The translations under genes and the position numbers were made by a program. A model generated the notes under the pieces. The model was given only the letters and a program-made list of their open reading frames with translations. It was not told the origin of the DNA and ran no database searches. From Dastarcus helophoroides (Eukaryota; Arthropoda; Insecta; Coleoptera; Bothrideridae), in the NCBI GenBank assembly GCA_028583605.1, contig CM053331.1:15236857-15300856 (forward strand): a stretch of 64,000 bases of DNA. The letters run 5' to 3'. Within the stretch, counting starts at the first letter, position 1; each line of letters begins with the position of its first letter. Of this stretch, positions 25,130 through 36,180 are shown piece after piece.

Positions 25130-25444
25130 TTTCCCACTCCCACCCGTATATTCACTGTATATAGCTTGCGAGTTTGATAGATAGGCCATTTCTATCTATT
25201 GAATGGATATAACGTAAGTCGCGTCATGATTGGTCGATTTCATATCCACACTAGTGCGGATACGAAATTAACACGAGAAGGACGATGTCATTTCTATATT
25301 CAAAATTATACCATAGAATTTGTCAAGTTGACGTATTTACCGAAGAAAATGTTTAAAATGTGTCCGTTTAGTGAGAATCAATAAATTGCATCCCGGTGGA
25401 CATTTCAGAAGCTGCAAGTGAAATATCAAGATTTTAATACCTTA
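25130..25444 (-). repeat. Copy of the 41.1/43.8 kb repeat module, inverted
   Basis: Read on the minus strand, this matches the modules at about 41085-41590 and 43775-44265. Shared landmarks are GACATTT or AATGTCC, ATTGGTCGATTTCATATCC (inverse in the others), GCACTAGTG-like words, and TATATTCACTG next to CCCACTCCCACC at the border. It is shorter than the other two. Confidence 0.7.
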
Positions 25445-25740
25445 CGGTGCGTTTAGACTACAATAGACTTCCGCTAAAGTTGCGCTCTCCGTACTGGATC
25501 GACCATTAAAACTGCAACTTCCCGTAATCCCTACCATTATCGAAAAATATATATGTTCTATTGCTCCTTGCGCGGTTGAGTGGGTTATTCAAAAGGGACG
25601 CTAAAACTCGAAAGTCCAACCCGTTGTTCAAAAATTAGAGTGGAGGAATATCCGCGCAACTTTAACGATCGTATTGTGACAACTTTAACGAGCATGTAAA
25701 TTTAACGGGCGCAACATCCGCGAAGTTGACTGTAGACACT
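25445..25740. mobile_element. Candidate small Harbinger-type MITE
   Basis: TTA trinucleotides flank the 296-bp segment (25442-25444 and 25741-25743), as expected for PIF/Harbinger. The ends are imperfect inverted copies: left GTTTAGACTACAATAGACTT, right (inverse) GTGTCTACAGTCAACTT, both followed by GCG...GTTGCGC. The inside is GC-richer than its flanks and has repeated AACTTTAACG words but no coding frame. The TSD could be fortuitous in AT-rich DNA. Confidence 0.45.
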
Positions 25741-25824
25741 TTATTTCATACGTTTTCTGACACAAAATATGAAGGCTCAAAGATAGTCACTGATTTGTTG
25801 CTATTGCTATGCGATATGCACATA

Positions 25825-26050
25825 TTTTTATAGTTTTGGGGACAAAGAGAGGGTAACCTGTAGATTAAAAATTTGACGTGATAGACACAAAACGGGGTTA
25901 TTTTTGCATTTAAAGGTCAAAAATTACTCGAAAACAATTTTTATAATTTTTGGGACAAACAGAGGGTAACCTGTAGGATAAAAATTTGACGTGATAGACA
26001 CAAAACAAGGTTATTTTTGCACTTAAAAGTCAAAAATTACTCGAAAACAA
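25825..26050 (+). repeat. Two-copy tandem duplication, 113-bp unit
   Basis: Units 25825-25937 and 25938-26050 are about 90% alike. Both contain GAGGGTAACCTGTAG, AAAAATTTGACGTGATAGAC and AAAAATTACTCGAAAACAA. A third, older copy lies at 3355-3500, so this is a dispersed family that duplicated locally. Confidence 0.9.
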
Positions 26051-26074
26051 GTAGCGGATCTAAAGACAACGAAA

Positions 26075-26490
26075 TTGTTCTTTCCCAGTGTTGTCTACTG
26101 TACTATAAAATTCTTCTTTTATCATTATCTCTATATATTCAGATTGGACATCTATATTAATAAAACTTATTTTCTGGTAGGTTGCTGTCAGCTTTACATA
26201 GCATATCCTCTCGGTTATTGGCCTAGATTCTGCTATGGCTTATTTAGATGTTTTACTTATTAGTAAAGCTGTGATTAATATCCTATTTTTTCCTCCGCTA
26301 TTTAAAAATATATATTTGTCTCTTTCCATATTTTTGCTAATTGTTTTGTTTCTCGTATTGCTGACACTATTAGCTTAAATTTCTTTATTCATCTTACCAA
26401 CCAACTGTAAGAGCTCTGCTTCCTCATATTCCCTTTCACGTTCCATGTTCCTATTATCAGGTTTTGCTGAATTGTTCTTTCTTTTTCCCA
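26075..26490 (-). pseudogene. LINE endonuclease (APE-type) fragment
   Basis: On the minus strand the fragment carries, in order, IIGTWNV (near 26450), AIRETKQ (near 26345), FLNSGGKNR after a one-base shift (near 26290), and RPITERICYVKLTATYQKIS (26165-26225). These match the N-terminal apurinic-endonuclease domain of RTE-like non-LTR retrotransposons. In that domain the order TWNV, A-I-Q-E-T-K, N-S-G-G and P-I-(S/T)-E-R-I is conserved. The expected glutamine in the QET motif is arginine here. Stops and frameshifts make it inactive. The reverse transcriptase part is not seen next to it, so this is a truncated insertion, or one end of a rearranged copy. Confidence 0.7.
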
Positions 26491-27744
26491 TTTTGTTGTA
26501 TATCTTTTATATGATTTTTTGCTCATTTCTCTGCTGATTTCGATCCCTTATTTCCCTATCCTTTAAATTTTCATATTTTGGTCTTTTTATGATCCTGGTA
26601 TTTGTTTATTTTGGTACCTATTTCAATAGATAAATATATTTCTCCAAATACTGGACGTTATAATGCCTGTAATAAATTTTGTTATCAATTATTATCTTTT
26701 GGAAGCCCATTTTTCCTGCTTTTCCTTTTGTCGTTTCTTCTTTCGCGATTTTCTTAATTACCCTTTTATTTATTACCTTTTTTTAAATTATCGTTTATTT
26801 AAATTCCCTTTCTTCAATTTCTTAGCTTGATTTCATACATTATGGAAACTTATTCTTTAGCAGAAAAATATTATAAGAGATAAACCTGTTACGCCCGATG
26901 CCAGTACCGCCAGTATAAAATGGAATGGAAATATTCAAGAAAGAACATTTTCCGTATAATAACAGGGCCCGCTGGGAACCGAAGTGCACCACACGCATAC
27001 TGCACTACTGAGGAGGTGTATAGGCATAATTAGGTCATTAAACTTGAGGGACTTCACTTGTACTACCTATCAGAGCAGATTGGGCGCCACAGGAGAAAGA
27101 CCTCTGTACACAATGTTCAACTTTTTGAACATTGTTTGTAGAATTAATAAGCCAATAATTTTAATACGTTATATGAATTCCTTCATAATTTCATCCAATG
27201 TTTTCCTTTCTTCACAGAAAAAACGAAAAACAAAAAATAGATACAGATATAAACTGTATTTTCTTAAATGGAACATTCTGTATATTTTTGTGAGATTGGA
27301 TAGAGAATTAAATTCCTTTTACTAATATATAACATTTGACATATTTTACAATAAATGTTACTAATTTGAACGTGGTTATAATTCGAATGCCATTAAATTT
27401 AATGATTTCCAAAGATTGTTAAGTTCTAAAAATGGCATACTGCAACGTAATCTGTTTGAGAGAAAATGATGACCATGTCAAAATATTATTCTTTGCCCAT
27501 TATTGATGTTTGATTCAAGTTAGTGATAGTGACGTTTATAAGAGGGTAAATAAAATATGAACGGAATTTCTATCATATCGCCATAAGGGGGTCGGGATTG
27601 TGCGCATACCCTTTGACATGTAAGGTGGGATTTTTGCGTGACTTTCTGCCCTCAAGCGAATCCCATCCTCGTCGTTCGTCAGCTATAAATACAATGAATG
27701 AGCAAGAGGTTCATCCAACACCAGAATACTGTTCTCATGTTTGA
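26491..27744. other. No gene recognised
   Basis: A GC-richer segment at about 26885-27120 might belong to a short retroposon, but I recognise no tRNA-like or 5S-like promoter and no protein motif. The rest is AT-rich. Confidence 0.4.
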
Positions 27745-28195
27745 AGTTCAGCCCCAAAACACACTTTAGCTCCTTTAAATTCAATTCAAAGAAGAGCGAT
27801 TTGCCTAATTGATGACGCGAGTCTGACCGATTTCCTCGAAACACTAGAGCAAAGCGTATAGTTGGTGACTTGTCTCTTTTCTACAAATACTATCATGGAA
27901 GATGCTCGCAGGAACTAATAGAATTGATCCCCCCAAGAACAAGATTCTTGAGCCATACTAGATAGTCGGAGACAGCAAATTCCTGTACGGTCCAGCTTGA
28001 CACAGTGAGGTCTTCTGTCTGCGAAGACTCTTTTTTCTATAGAACTTCCAAGTCATGGAACTTGTTACCGAAAGGAATTTTCCCCAAAAATTACAACCTA
28101 TCCTTGTTTAAGAAAGCGGTTCGTCGCCATCTATTCTTGTTTCCACATCCTTCTTGCAGTGCTTTGAAAATATAATGGGATTACCCTTTGCGAGT
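27745..28195 (+). pseudogene. LINE reverse transcriptase C-terminal tail (copy 1)
   Basis: Segments in two frames spell the C-terminal end of jockey/CR1-like non-LTR reverse transcriptases: RRAICLIDD, then VGDLSLFYKYYHGRCS, SETANS, SKSWNLLP and FKKAVRRHLF before the stop. In intact relatives these follow the catalytic domain and contain ALRVIDD, SLFYRYFHG-x-CS and LWNSLP. A frameshift and an internal stop are present. LINEs often insert 5'-truncated, which explains why only the tail remains. Two more tails from the same family lie at 42285-42560 and 44280-44540. Confidence 0.75.
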
Positions 28196-28329
28196 GGATT
28201 AAATTTTTTAAAAGTCCGCACGTTGCGTAGCGCCTTTTTATTAAATTTCTTGCCGTTAAAGGTGTATAGCCCGCCGAAATTCTTCATAGACTAAAAGCAC
28301 AGTTTGAGAATACTTGTTGGAAAAAACTT

Positions 28330-29180
28330 AAGTGGATGAATGGCACAAAAATTTTTTGAGTTTTTTAAGTTGAAAATGAACTCCATGTCCGTAATCCTCG
28401 GACCAGTGTGACTAAGGACAAGATTAACGGTGTTCAACTCCTTTTGGAAGGTGATCGTCGTTAAACTGTTGGTAAAATTGCAGCTAAGATAGGGATAAGC
28501 ATTGGGAGTGCGCGGTCATTAAAGATGATCTGGGATTTCGAAAAATTTCTGCCAGCTGGGTACCTTTTCTTTTGACTGAGAACAGGAACAACAGCATTTG
28601 GAGATTTGTCATCGCCATCTTATACGTTTTCAACGTAAAGGTGATGGTTTTTTGCAACCTATCGTTACGTGTGATGAAACTTGCAAGCAGGAGTGGAAAG
28701 AAAGGGGGAAGGTGCACCTGTCAAGGCAAACTCGCCTTTTATCTGTAAAGGTTCCTACGGCAGTGTTTTGGGATTTTAAAGAAGTTCTGCACGTCGATTT
28801 TTTGCATGAATGTCGTACGGTTAATACTGCTTACTGCTTCTAGCTATTGAATAAAGCCAAACGTGCTTATCGGCAAAAGAGGCGCGAATTTTCGGTCGGA
28901 AATGTGATTTTGTTTCATGAAAATGCCCGCCCCCACCTAGCCAACCTGACAAATCCGTCGGGATCCTTATATTCTTGACTTATCACCATGTGACTTTTCA
29001 TATGCTTAGGCCATTAAAGAAGCGCTAGGAGGTGAGCGATTCCATGATGATGCTGCTGTTGAGACATTTGTGAGAAATTGGCTGCAAACATGCCTCTTTT
29101 TATGATGATGGCGTTAAAAAACCCCCAATTTATTGGAAAAAATGCATAACAAAATTAGAAGATTATGTAGAAAAATAGAA
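28330..29180 (+). pseudogene. mariner transposase remnant
   Basis: The plus strand carries the mariner order: NELHVRNPRTSVT with GDRR and KIAAKIGISIGSA (28380-28520), VTCDET (28667-28684), AVFWDFKEVLHVDFL (about 28760-28805), ILFHENARPHLANLT (28908-28950), and a scrambled CDF...LKEALGG...VRNWLQ tail. Mariner transposases have D,D34D catalytic residues; the second, normally in H-D-N-A-R-P-H, reads H-E-N here. Several frameshifts and stops break the frame. TIRs were not found. The copy is dead and could not supply transposase. Confidence 0.8.
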
Positions 29181-29767
29181 ATAACAAAATAGAAAAAGTT
29201 TTAAAAACAAATTCTAGTTCACATTTGATTTACCCTCGTAATTTATGTTAAAATACAACTACGTTTAAATCACGAACGGTTATTGCCAAATATATTAGGT
29301 TTTATATAATTTTAAAGTAAATTAAATTCTTCATTTAACTAATTAAAATTATACCAGGTGTTCTGTTTAAAAAAATAGAATCCATATCCGTATCTTATTC
29401 CTTCTAGGTTGAATTGTTTTTTCTTGTGAAAAAATAAATAATGTTAATAAAATTATGCAAAATATCGAAATTATTGGTTTATTAATTTTGCAAATGATGC
29501 TTGAAAAGGGTGCCTCTTAGATTAAACCCGGTGTACGTATATCTGCAAAACTATAGGTCAGAAGATTTAAATTTTATAAATTAACAACACCAAAATTGTA
29601 TGTCGTATTTCTTTCAAAAACTTGTTTTTACACATTTACTTTTTAACAGTAGTATATTAAAGGTACAGGTCCTTTTTGTATATCCTCCTAGTAATTTGAC
29701 AATCCTAACAATCAATTCGCCGGTTAATATTTAATATTTTTCGATGTTAATACTTCTGTTTATCTAC
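29181..29767. other. No gene recognised
   Basis: AT-rich DNA between the mariner remnant and the gypsy element. A CCAGGTGTTCTGTTT word near 29357 hints at a small element end, but no partner was found. Confidence 0.4.
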
Positions 29768-29771
29768 ATAT

Positions 29772-30121
29772 TGTTGCGCGTTCAAATGTGTATCGGTTCA
29801 AATGATTATTAACACTTGTCGAAATGTACCCAATTTATTTTCAAACTAAATTTGAAACACTAAAACTGAAAAATTAACTCACTTACACATTGACTTCTAA
29901 CTTCTAACTCACTAACTACACTGACTAACTAACTGACTGACCGCCTTATATAGTTCTCGCTTTCGAGTTCTAGAAAAATCCAGCAGATGTGGCTTATCGC
30001 TTGCCGAATTTTCTGGAAAGCTTATCTGCCGTTTGCTTCATTATCTCAACTGCTTTCCCTTATCAGATCTTTCTAGAACATTTTCTTACGTACTAAATTC
30101 TATAATTTACATTTCGCTACA
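29772..30121 (-). repeat. Gypsy LTR, 3' copy
   Basis: 350 bp, from TGTTGCGCG (plus strand) to GCTACA. It has a short CAAATGTG insertion relative to the other LTR, and a TATATAG box on the minus strand near 29945. Confidence 0.9.
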
Positions 30122-30129
30122 CTGCTTCT

Positions 30130-30800
30130 CTCTTAAGACTGATCGTCCCAAAATAGAATCGTTTCCGAATCTTCTTAAGGGTCTTGTTCATCTTTAAATG
30201 TCCTCCAGAGGTCTCATTGTGCACCTTCTACAAAACCTGTGGAATCTTCTCCTGAGGCACCACCAACTGCAAGTTGACGGCGCTTTCCATCCGCGCCTTC
30301 CCATGCCCTCTTTACCACTCCGTCCTGTACCTGAAGGTATTTCCATTGAACCCACAAATTCTTAAAAGCTGGACTTCTGTCGGAAACTGCTTAACATTCG
30401 GGTCTACTTCCAGCTTCTTTTCATTCCAATATGGGTCCGATATCAGCGTCGCTCTTCTGTAGCTCCCGAAGACCTTCCACAATCCATCCATTTTTTGGCT
30501 GGGCAGGCGTGACCCCTATTTCCACTATGCCCTCATGGTCCTCAACTAGTCTGCAGAGTTTACAATCCCCACAAGGTCTTTTGGTCAAAGGGTCAACGTT
30601 GTTATGCTATCCCGGTCGATGATGCACCTTAAAGTAATACTGTTGGAGCCTTTGCAACCATCAAGCCATCTGTCCCTCTGCTTTCTTTATTCTGAGTAAC
30701 CAAGAAAGCGCCAAATGATCTGTACTGATTAGAAATTCGTGCCCATACAAATACTTGTGGAAGTGTTCCACGGCCTTTACTATCGCAAGAAGTTCCTTGT
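30130..30800 (-). pseudogene. Gypsy RNase H and downstream spacer fragment
   Basis: The minus strand reads ELLAIVKAVEHFHKYLYGH, then ISTDHLALSWLL, KKAEGQMA, a stop, YYFKVHHRPG and a PCGDCKLC segment. This is the classic Ty3/gypsy RNase H end (conserved T-D-H-x-A-L and H-R-P-G) running into the connection toward integrase. Two or more stops interrupt it. It starts immediately after the coiled-coil repeat, with no reverse transcriptase ahead of it, so it is what remains after the internal deletion. Confidence 0.8.
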
Positions 30801-31190
30801 TCTTCTGATCGTCTTCGATCTTCATCTTGTTCTTTTTCTTGTCGTCTTCGTTCTACATCTTTTCGTAATTGTTTTCCCTCCTGTTCTTTTTCTTGTCATC
30901 TTCGTTCTTGGTTTCGTTCTTTTTCTTGTCATCTTCGTTCTTCCTCCTGTTCTTTTTTGTTTATCATCTTCGTGCTTCCTCCTGTTCTTCTTCTTGTTGT
31001 CTTAGTTCCTTCTCCTGTTCCTTGTCGTCTTCTTCCTTCCTCTTGTTCTTTTTCTTATCGTTTTCGTTCTTCCTCATGTTCTTTTTCTTTTCGTCTTTGT
31101 TTTTTCTCCTGTTCTTTTTCTTGTCGTCTTTCATCCCTTTGGTCTTTAAACATTGCTAATAACGCTTGCAACTGTTGTTCCATTTTGACC
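30798..31190 (-). pseudogene. Gag-like start with 33-bp coiled-coil repeat
   Basis: From an ATG near 31183 (minus strand), the frame begins MEQQLQALLAMFKDQ. It then runs through about ten imperfect 33-bp units coding for an 11-residue charged unit of the type EEERRRQEKEQ, a predicted long helix or coiled coil. Several units contain stops or frame changes. The repeat is pyrimidine-rich on the plus strand, which produces long open frames there that are not genes. The end of the repeat abuts the RNase H fragment. Confidence 0.65.
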
Positions 31191-31342
31191 GAATCTAATC
31201 TCGTTTCCACAAAGCAAACTAGAATGTTCAAGATTTTTCTTGACGCGCCCCGTATAACTATTTAACAGTTTAAAACATTCAAGATAAAATTAACTGCCGG
31301 ACTGCTTGGTGAATTTCTCGAAATAACAAAGCACAATAATAA

Positions 31343-31359
31343 TCCCACTTCTAACACCA
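31343..31359 (-). other. Putative primer-binding site
   Basis: TGGTGTTAGAAGTGGGA on the minus strand, two bases inside the 5' LTR, where a retrotransposon primer-binding site is expected; it begins with the TGG that pairs with a tRNA CCA end. I do not assign the tRNA. Confidence 0.5.
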
Positions 31360-31361
31360 GT

Positions 31362-31712
31362 TGTTGCGCGTTATCGGTTCGAATGATTATTAACACTTAT
31401 TGAATTGTACACAGTTTATTTCCAAGCTAAACTTAAAACACTACAACTGAATAATTAACTCACTTATACATTGACTTCTAACTACTACCTCACTAACTAC
31501 ACTGACTAACTGACTGACTCGAGAGAAAGGCGAATGCCTTATGTAACTCTCGCTTCCAGGTTCTAAAAAATCCAGCAGATAAGGCTTATCGTTTGCGGAA
31601 TTTTCTGGAACGCTTATCTGCCGTTGCCTCATTATCGCGGCCGCTTTCCCTTATCAGACCTTTCTAGAACATTTTCTTACGTACTTAATTCTATAATTTA
31701 CATTTAGTTACA
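31362..31712 (-). repeat. Gypsy LTR, 5' copy
   Basis: 351 bp with TGTAAC...GCAACA ends on the minus strand. It is the same family as the solo LTR at 17930-18248. Confidence 0.9.
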
Positions 31713-31716
31713 ATAT

Positions 31717-33205
31717 GTACGCCTCTATTAAAAACTTATGCAAGAAATTAATTTAGTTGAAATATTATCTGAAACAGTAAAGTTCCGAAATAAAATTTTA
31801 ATAACGCACAAGACAATTGCACAATCAAAGCGCTACTTCTCGAAGAAGCTTTTTATGAAGACCATGTACAATGCCCATTTAAATATCTTAGTGATGATGT
31901 TCGTGAAGGAAGATGTGGTGCAAGATATTGATAATTTGATAACAAAATAGTAAAATAAATTATTTCCTATAAAATTGTAAAGCGGATTTGATTTACAAAA
32001 ATAATAATTTTTGTTTAGTAGTGGAAAGTGGGGTAGATATGAACGCTGGATAATTCCGAACAAAGTGATTGTACTATGTTAGAAATATGTGACATATGCT
32101 CAGCTCCATCTTACAAATCATTTCATTTCTTAAACTATGCCATAAATGGAACGAAGCACTGTAGAAAGCAATGTAGACATTATTCAAGTTATAAATATTT
32201 TAAAAATTTTGTTGGTAAAATTTTCAAATATCAATATTTACTATTCAAAGATTGTATTATAAATAACAATAGAGGCCCAATTGAAGATGTTTTCAAATTA
32301 AATATTTCCTTTTAAATTGTTTACTAAAAATGTAATTGCGAACGACCTGGGTTGAGGCAATCCAGAACACTGGGCATTACACAATCAGAGCCTAAAAAGT
32401 TTTACAAAATTTCCAAATTATTTAGAATTTTTATTGAAATGTAAATAATAGAAAAAAAGAGTTTAAAAATGTAGTAATGAAGACTATTGTATTTTTTATA
32501 ATGAGAAATGTAACAGCCCCATTTAAACATGAGGTCGGATTAATCGTGCAGAATCTGAGCACACGAGAAAAGTTCAGATGATTAATTACCATCGGTAGGG
32601 TATCTATATGATTTCGGTCTTAATTAAAGGCTTATAACTGATAACTAGGTTAGTTCGCCATTATCCCACTAACATCAGGTAACGGCTTTACTTTACAGGT
32701 AGTGCTTTGTTTTTGCTCTTAAATGAGATACTTATAAAAATATTAAATGAAGCTTTTTTATTGTAGTTAGTAAAATAGTTGACCATTCTAAAGAAGCAAT
32801 AGAAAAAAGCCTTCTGCATGATGTATAAAACCTCCATTCGCAATTCCCCCATTTTCCCCTAACTGTTCCGTTAAACCCCAATGCATGAAAGAGTGACATA
32901 CTTAGCAGTTTATTTCCTTGCAAATAGAAATCATTTTAGTTTAAAAAATATAATTTTTGTGTATCTGTACAACTTTACTATAATAAGAAATCGAATTTGC
33001 AAGTTATCATTAACTAAGCTAAGATTTTCTTTTTTGAATTTGCCTATTTGTTTAACAATTTTATTGTTTAGCAGATAATATAAGTGCTCCGTGATAAGTG
33101 TTCTGAGCTTAAAAGTTGGAAACTAAAATGCATCAAATTTTGCACAATTATTTCAGGTAATGGTAAGAGATTGATGTAATTTTTTTAAATTATGTAATAT
33201 AATAA
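31717..33205. other. No gene recognised
   Basis: Short frames only, no motif. AT-rich throughout. Confidence 0.5.
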
Positions 33206-33209
33206 TATA

Positions 33210-34672
33210 CCGGGTGTTTTTTTTTAGTTGGGAGGTTACCTTTATATGGAGTATCACTTATTATAAAGGCAAACTGATTTTGTTGATGGGGCTAATCGGA
33301 ACTAAACTACCTTTCAAAAATATTTTTAACTTCCTCCCACTTCCAGTTATACCGGAAGTAGACATCAACTTTCCTATTTTAAATAGCAACCCCCAAATTT
33401 TATACCTAATTTGAATTTTACATAGAAAAATAAGGTGAGTTTATGTATACATGTTTATTGTTACCTTTGATAGTTTTAAAGATATATCTTTTTTATTATT
33501 TGCAGTAAAAACATGAAATTTAAGTCGAAGTCATGGAATATTATGGAGACTATGATAACGCTATCAGGTTTTATATTTAATAACAGGGTGATAGAAATTT
33601 TATGATCTTTATTGTTTTTGTTTAATTCAAAAAAAAACTCTGTTTTTTTAAATGGGAACTATATGTTTTTTAATTATTTTTGGATTATTCACATACAAAG
33701 AAGAAAAAAGTTTAATGACTAATTTCTTAAAATTCTGCACCGTTACAGAGATATAATTCAAAATAAAAAAGAAAAATATATCTTTTTTTTCTCTAGTAGC
33801 AACTTGGTAGAAAACAAAATTTTTAAAAATAAAACATAACCACAAGGCCTAAACATTTTTAGGCTAAATAACATTTGAAAGATAATCGTACAAGACGAAT
33901 AAGTTTTTGACTAATTGCTAGAATACTTATTGAAAAATGTTTAGGGAGCCACGAATGTAAGTTTCGTAAAAATGGTTTTTTAAACAGACTTCTCATTTTT
34001 GGAGTAATGAAAATCAACAACAAATGTTCAAGAAAATTTGTCCTCTAATGGTTATGCTGTTAGATTAGAACTCTGAATTTGTAAGCGTTAAATTTTATAA
34101 TGAAAATCGAAATAGAAATTTTTCAGTGATTTTTTTACGACTACTACATGACCAGCATATTCCTAAGAACAATCGGATGTGCTTAAAAACGTTACCCAAT
34201 TCGAAATCTTAAAATATGCCTTTAAATGTATTAAACCAGAAGATCGTCCTTGTTGTTCTTGATGTAAATTTTTTGTCAATTATTTTTTGTCCTGTTACTT
34301 ATTATGATTAATTCTTTAAGCTTTTTTTGCCTACCGTTAATTTCCTACTTGAAGAAAAAAGACATGTTTGATTTTTTTTATTTCGAGATTTATGTAAAAT
34401 ACCTCTGTAACGGTACAACATTTTAAAAAATAAGTAATATAACTTTTTTCTTCTTTTTATATGAAGAATCCAAAAATGATTAAAAAACATATAGTTTTCA
34501 TTTAAAAAAACAGAGTTTTTTTGAATTAAATAAAAACAATAAAGATCATAAAAATGAAAATATTTTTAGAATATAGTTTAGCTTCGATTAGCGCCCTCGA
34601 CAAAATCAGTTTGCCTTTATAACAAGTAGTACTCCATATAAAGGTAACCTCCCAACTTAAATAAACACCCGG
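33210..34672. mobile_element. Long foldback TIR element, TA-flanked
   Basis: The left end CCGGGTGTTT, then GTTGGGAGGTTACC and TATATGGAGTA, is repeated in inverse at the right end. TATA lies on both sides (33206-33209 and 34673-34676), fitting a TA-based duplication. Further inverted blocks pair inside: 33602-33680 with 34480-34545, and about 33730-33760 with 34395-34420. About 270 bp on the left (33330-33600) has no partner on the right, so one arm has lost or gained sequence. No transposase is present. The superfamily is uncertain. Confidence 0.75.
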
Positions 34673-34689
34673 TATAATATAATAATATG

Positions 34690-36180
34690 GCAATTCAGAA
34701 GCTGATTCGTTTGCATTTCATGGCAAAAAATTACATGAAGAAATCAGGAAGTTTTACAATATACCTCTTAAGGTGGTAATAAGACAAAATACGCAAAGAG
34801 TCTAATAGCAGTATTCATAAAATTATATAGCTATGGGTTTAGGACTCGACCAAACCAATCAGTGTGCAGAAATCTCCCTTATAACCGGTGTAATGTTTTA
34901 ATCAATCTCTGAAAGTTATTGACCATTATTAACTGATGTCGATAAAGAACAAGCACTTCCTCAATGATTCAACGGTCTTAGAAAAATTATTATGCGCGAT
35001 GCAGTGTAGGTAAAGGTTTTTCAGTAACCGTAAGTTGTATATAATACATATATACAACTTCATTCTTTATTTCAGAGTCATGATATATATCTATATATGC
35101 ACATTTAATGAACTTCCTTAACGTGTAGTCGGTGTTATGAATAGGAATTCCAAGCTGAACTAGTAGAACCAGGCGTGGTCTCCTTTTTAGCCCAGCAGCA
35201 TCCCATTAATAAAAGTTTGACGCCTAACGTAGCTACCAACCGTTGAATTTAAATTAATGAATTAATGTAATTTTCTTGCCCATTCCAAGAAAACTATCTC
35301 ATCGGGAAAAATCATATTCGATAGCTGTTGTTCGACAACTTCTCTATAATTTAAAGCAATTATAGTGCGCTATCTTCTTGTAATTTAATATATAATATGA
35401 CACATATGGCTTATAGGTATTTATTTATTGCTTTCCTCACACTGTTACTGGGTATTAGTCAACAGTATGTTAATCTTGGAAAAATACATGTTTACAGGCA
35501 CATTCTGAAGTTTGGTGCCAATTAAATTCATTTTATATTACTCCCAGCATGGTTTATAATTAGGAAGTATGTTATAAGTCTTGTAATGTCGCTTGTAATT
35601 TTTCTTTATTTATTGGCGCAATAACTACAAATAATATCCGTTATACAAATGCAAGGCAAGCATATGATGTTGTACAAAATTAGCCATCTGTAAAAGAAGA
35701 TATAAAAGAAGATATTTTAAGCTGCCTTAAGATATCCATTGAATCGGATTATTGGTTACACATCGACCCTTGGCCTATCTCCTTTATTTTTCAAAGATAC
35801 GAATAAAATGTAGAAAAATCAGATTGGTGCAGATTTAGAAATATTTTTACCATATGCTGTTAAAGAAACAACTGCCAAATTTATTTTCGATGTATTTAAC
35901 AAACATACATTTTTATTTTAGGTACAATACCCGGCAAGTTTTCAGATATTTAAGGATCCGTCTTTTTCCAATTTCAATGATGTATAACCAGTTACGTATA
36001 TATTTTTTCCAATTATGTTGGCAGAAGATAATCATTTGGTCAATTTATGTGTAAAAAAGAATGAAGTAGACTGCTTTCAAAAATGTTTAGTAATCAAAAA
36101 CATCATATGGCTGAACTGAAAAATAGGGCTGTTAATATATGTAAAAATGTACGGGGTTCTGTATTAAAAGAAAGGTAATA
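34690..36180 (+). pseudogene. Possible decayed coding fragments, family unknown
   Basis: Two stretches look more protein-like than their surroundings. Near 34690-34800 one frame reads SEADSFAFHGKKLHEEIR. Near 35625-35800 another reads NARQAYDVVQN, then IKEDILSCLKISIESDYW and IDPWPISFIFQRYE; a later piece near 36110-36175 reads HHMAELKNRAVNICKN. Stops are frequent. I do not recognise the family. It could be a transposon-borne gene or a host pseudogene, or chance. Confidence 0.25.

Larger units (their letters stand above)
29772..31712 (-). mobile_element. Internally deleted Ty3/gypsy retrotransposon
   Basis: Two LTRs in the same orientation (29772-30121 and 31362-31712) bound a 1.24-kb interior. 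ATAT flanks the whole unit (29768-29771 and 31713-31716). Coding sense is minus: the 5' LTR is the right-hand one and begins TGTAACTAAATG. A primer-binding-like TGGTGTTAGAAGTGGGA follows two bases after it (31343-31359). The interior holds only a gag-like start with a coiled-coil repeat, joined directly to an RNase H/spacer fragment. Protease, reverse transcriptase and integrase are missing. A ~4-kb or larger deletion must therefore have occurred. The two LTRs differ noticeably, so the insertion is not very recent. Confidence 0.9.

Noticed and set aside
26885..27120. GC-richer block considered as a 5S- or tRNA-derived SINE head
   Set aside because: No A/B box pair or 5S internal control sequence could be placed.
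30739..31265. Overlapping plus-strand open frames of about 90-100 residues rich in Phe, Ser and Leu
   Set aside because: They are antisense readings of the 33-bp purine-rich gag repeat of the gypsy element; the real coding sense is minus.
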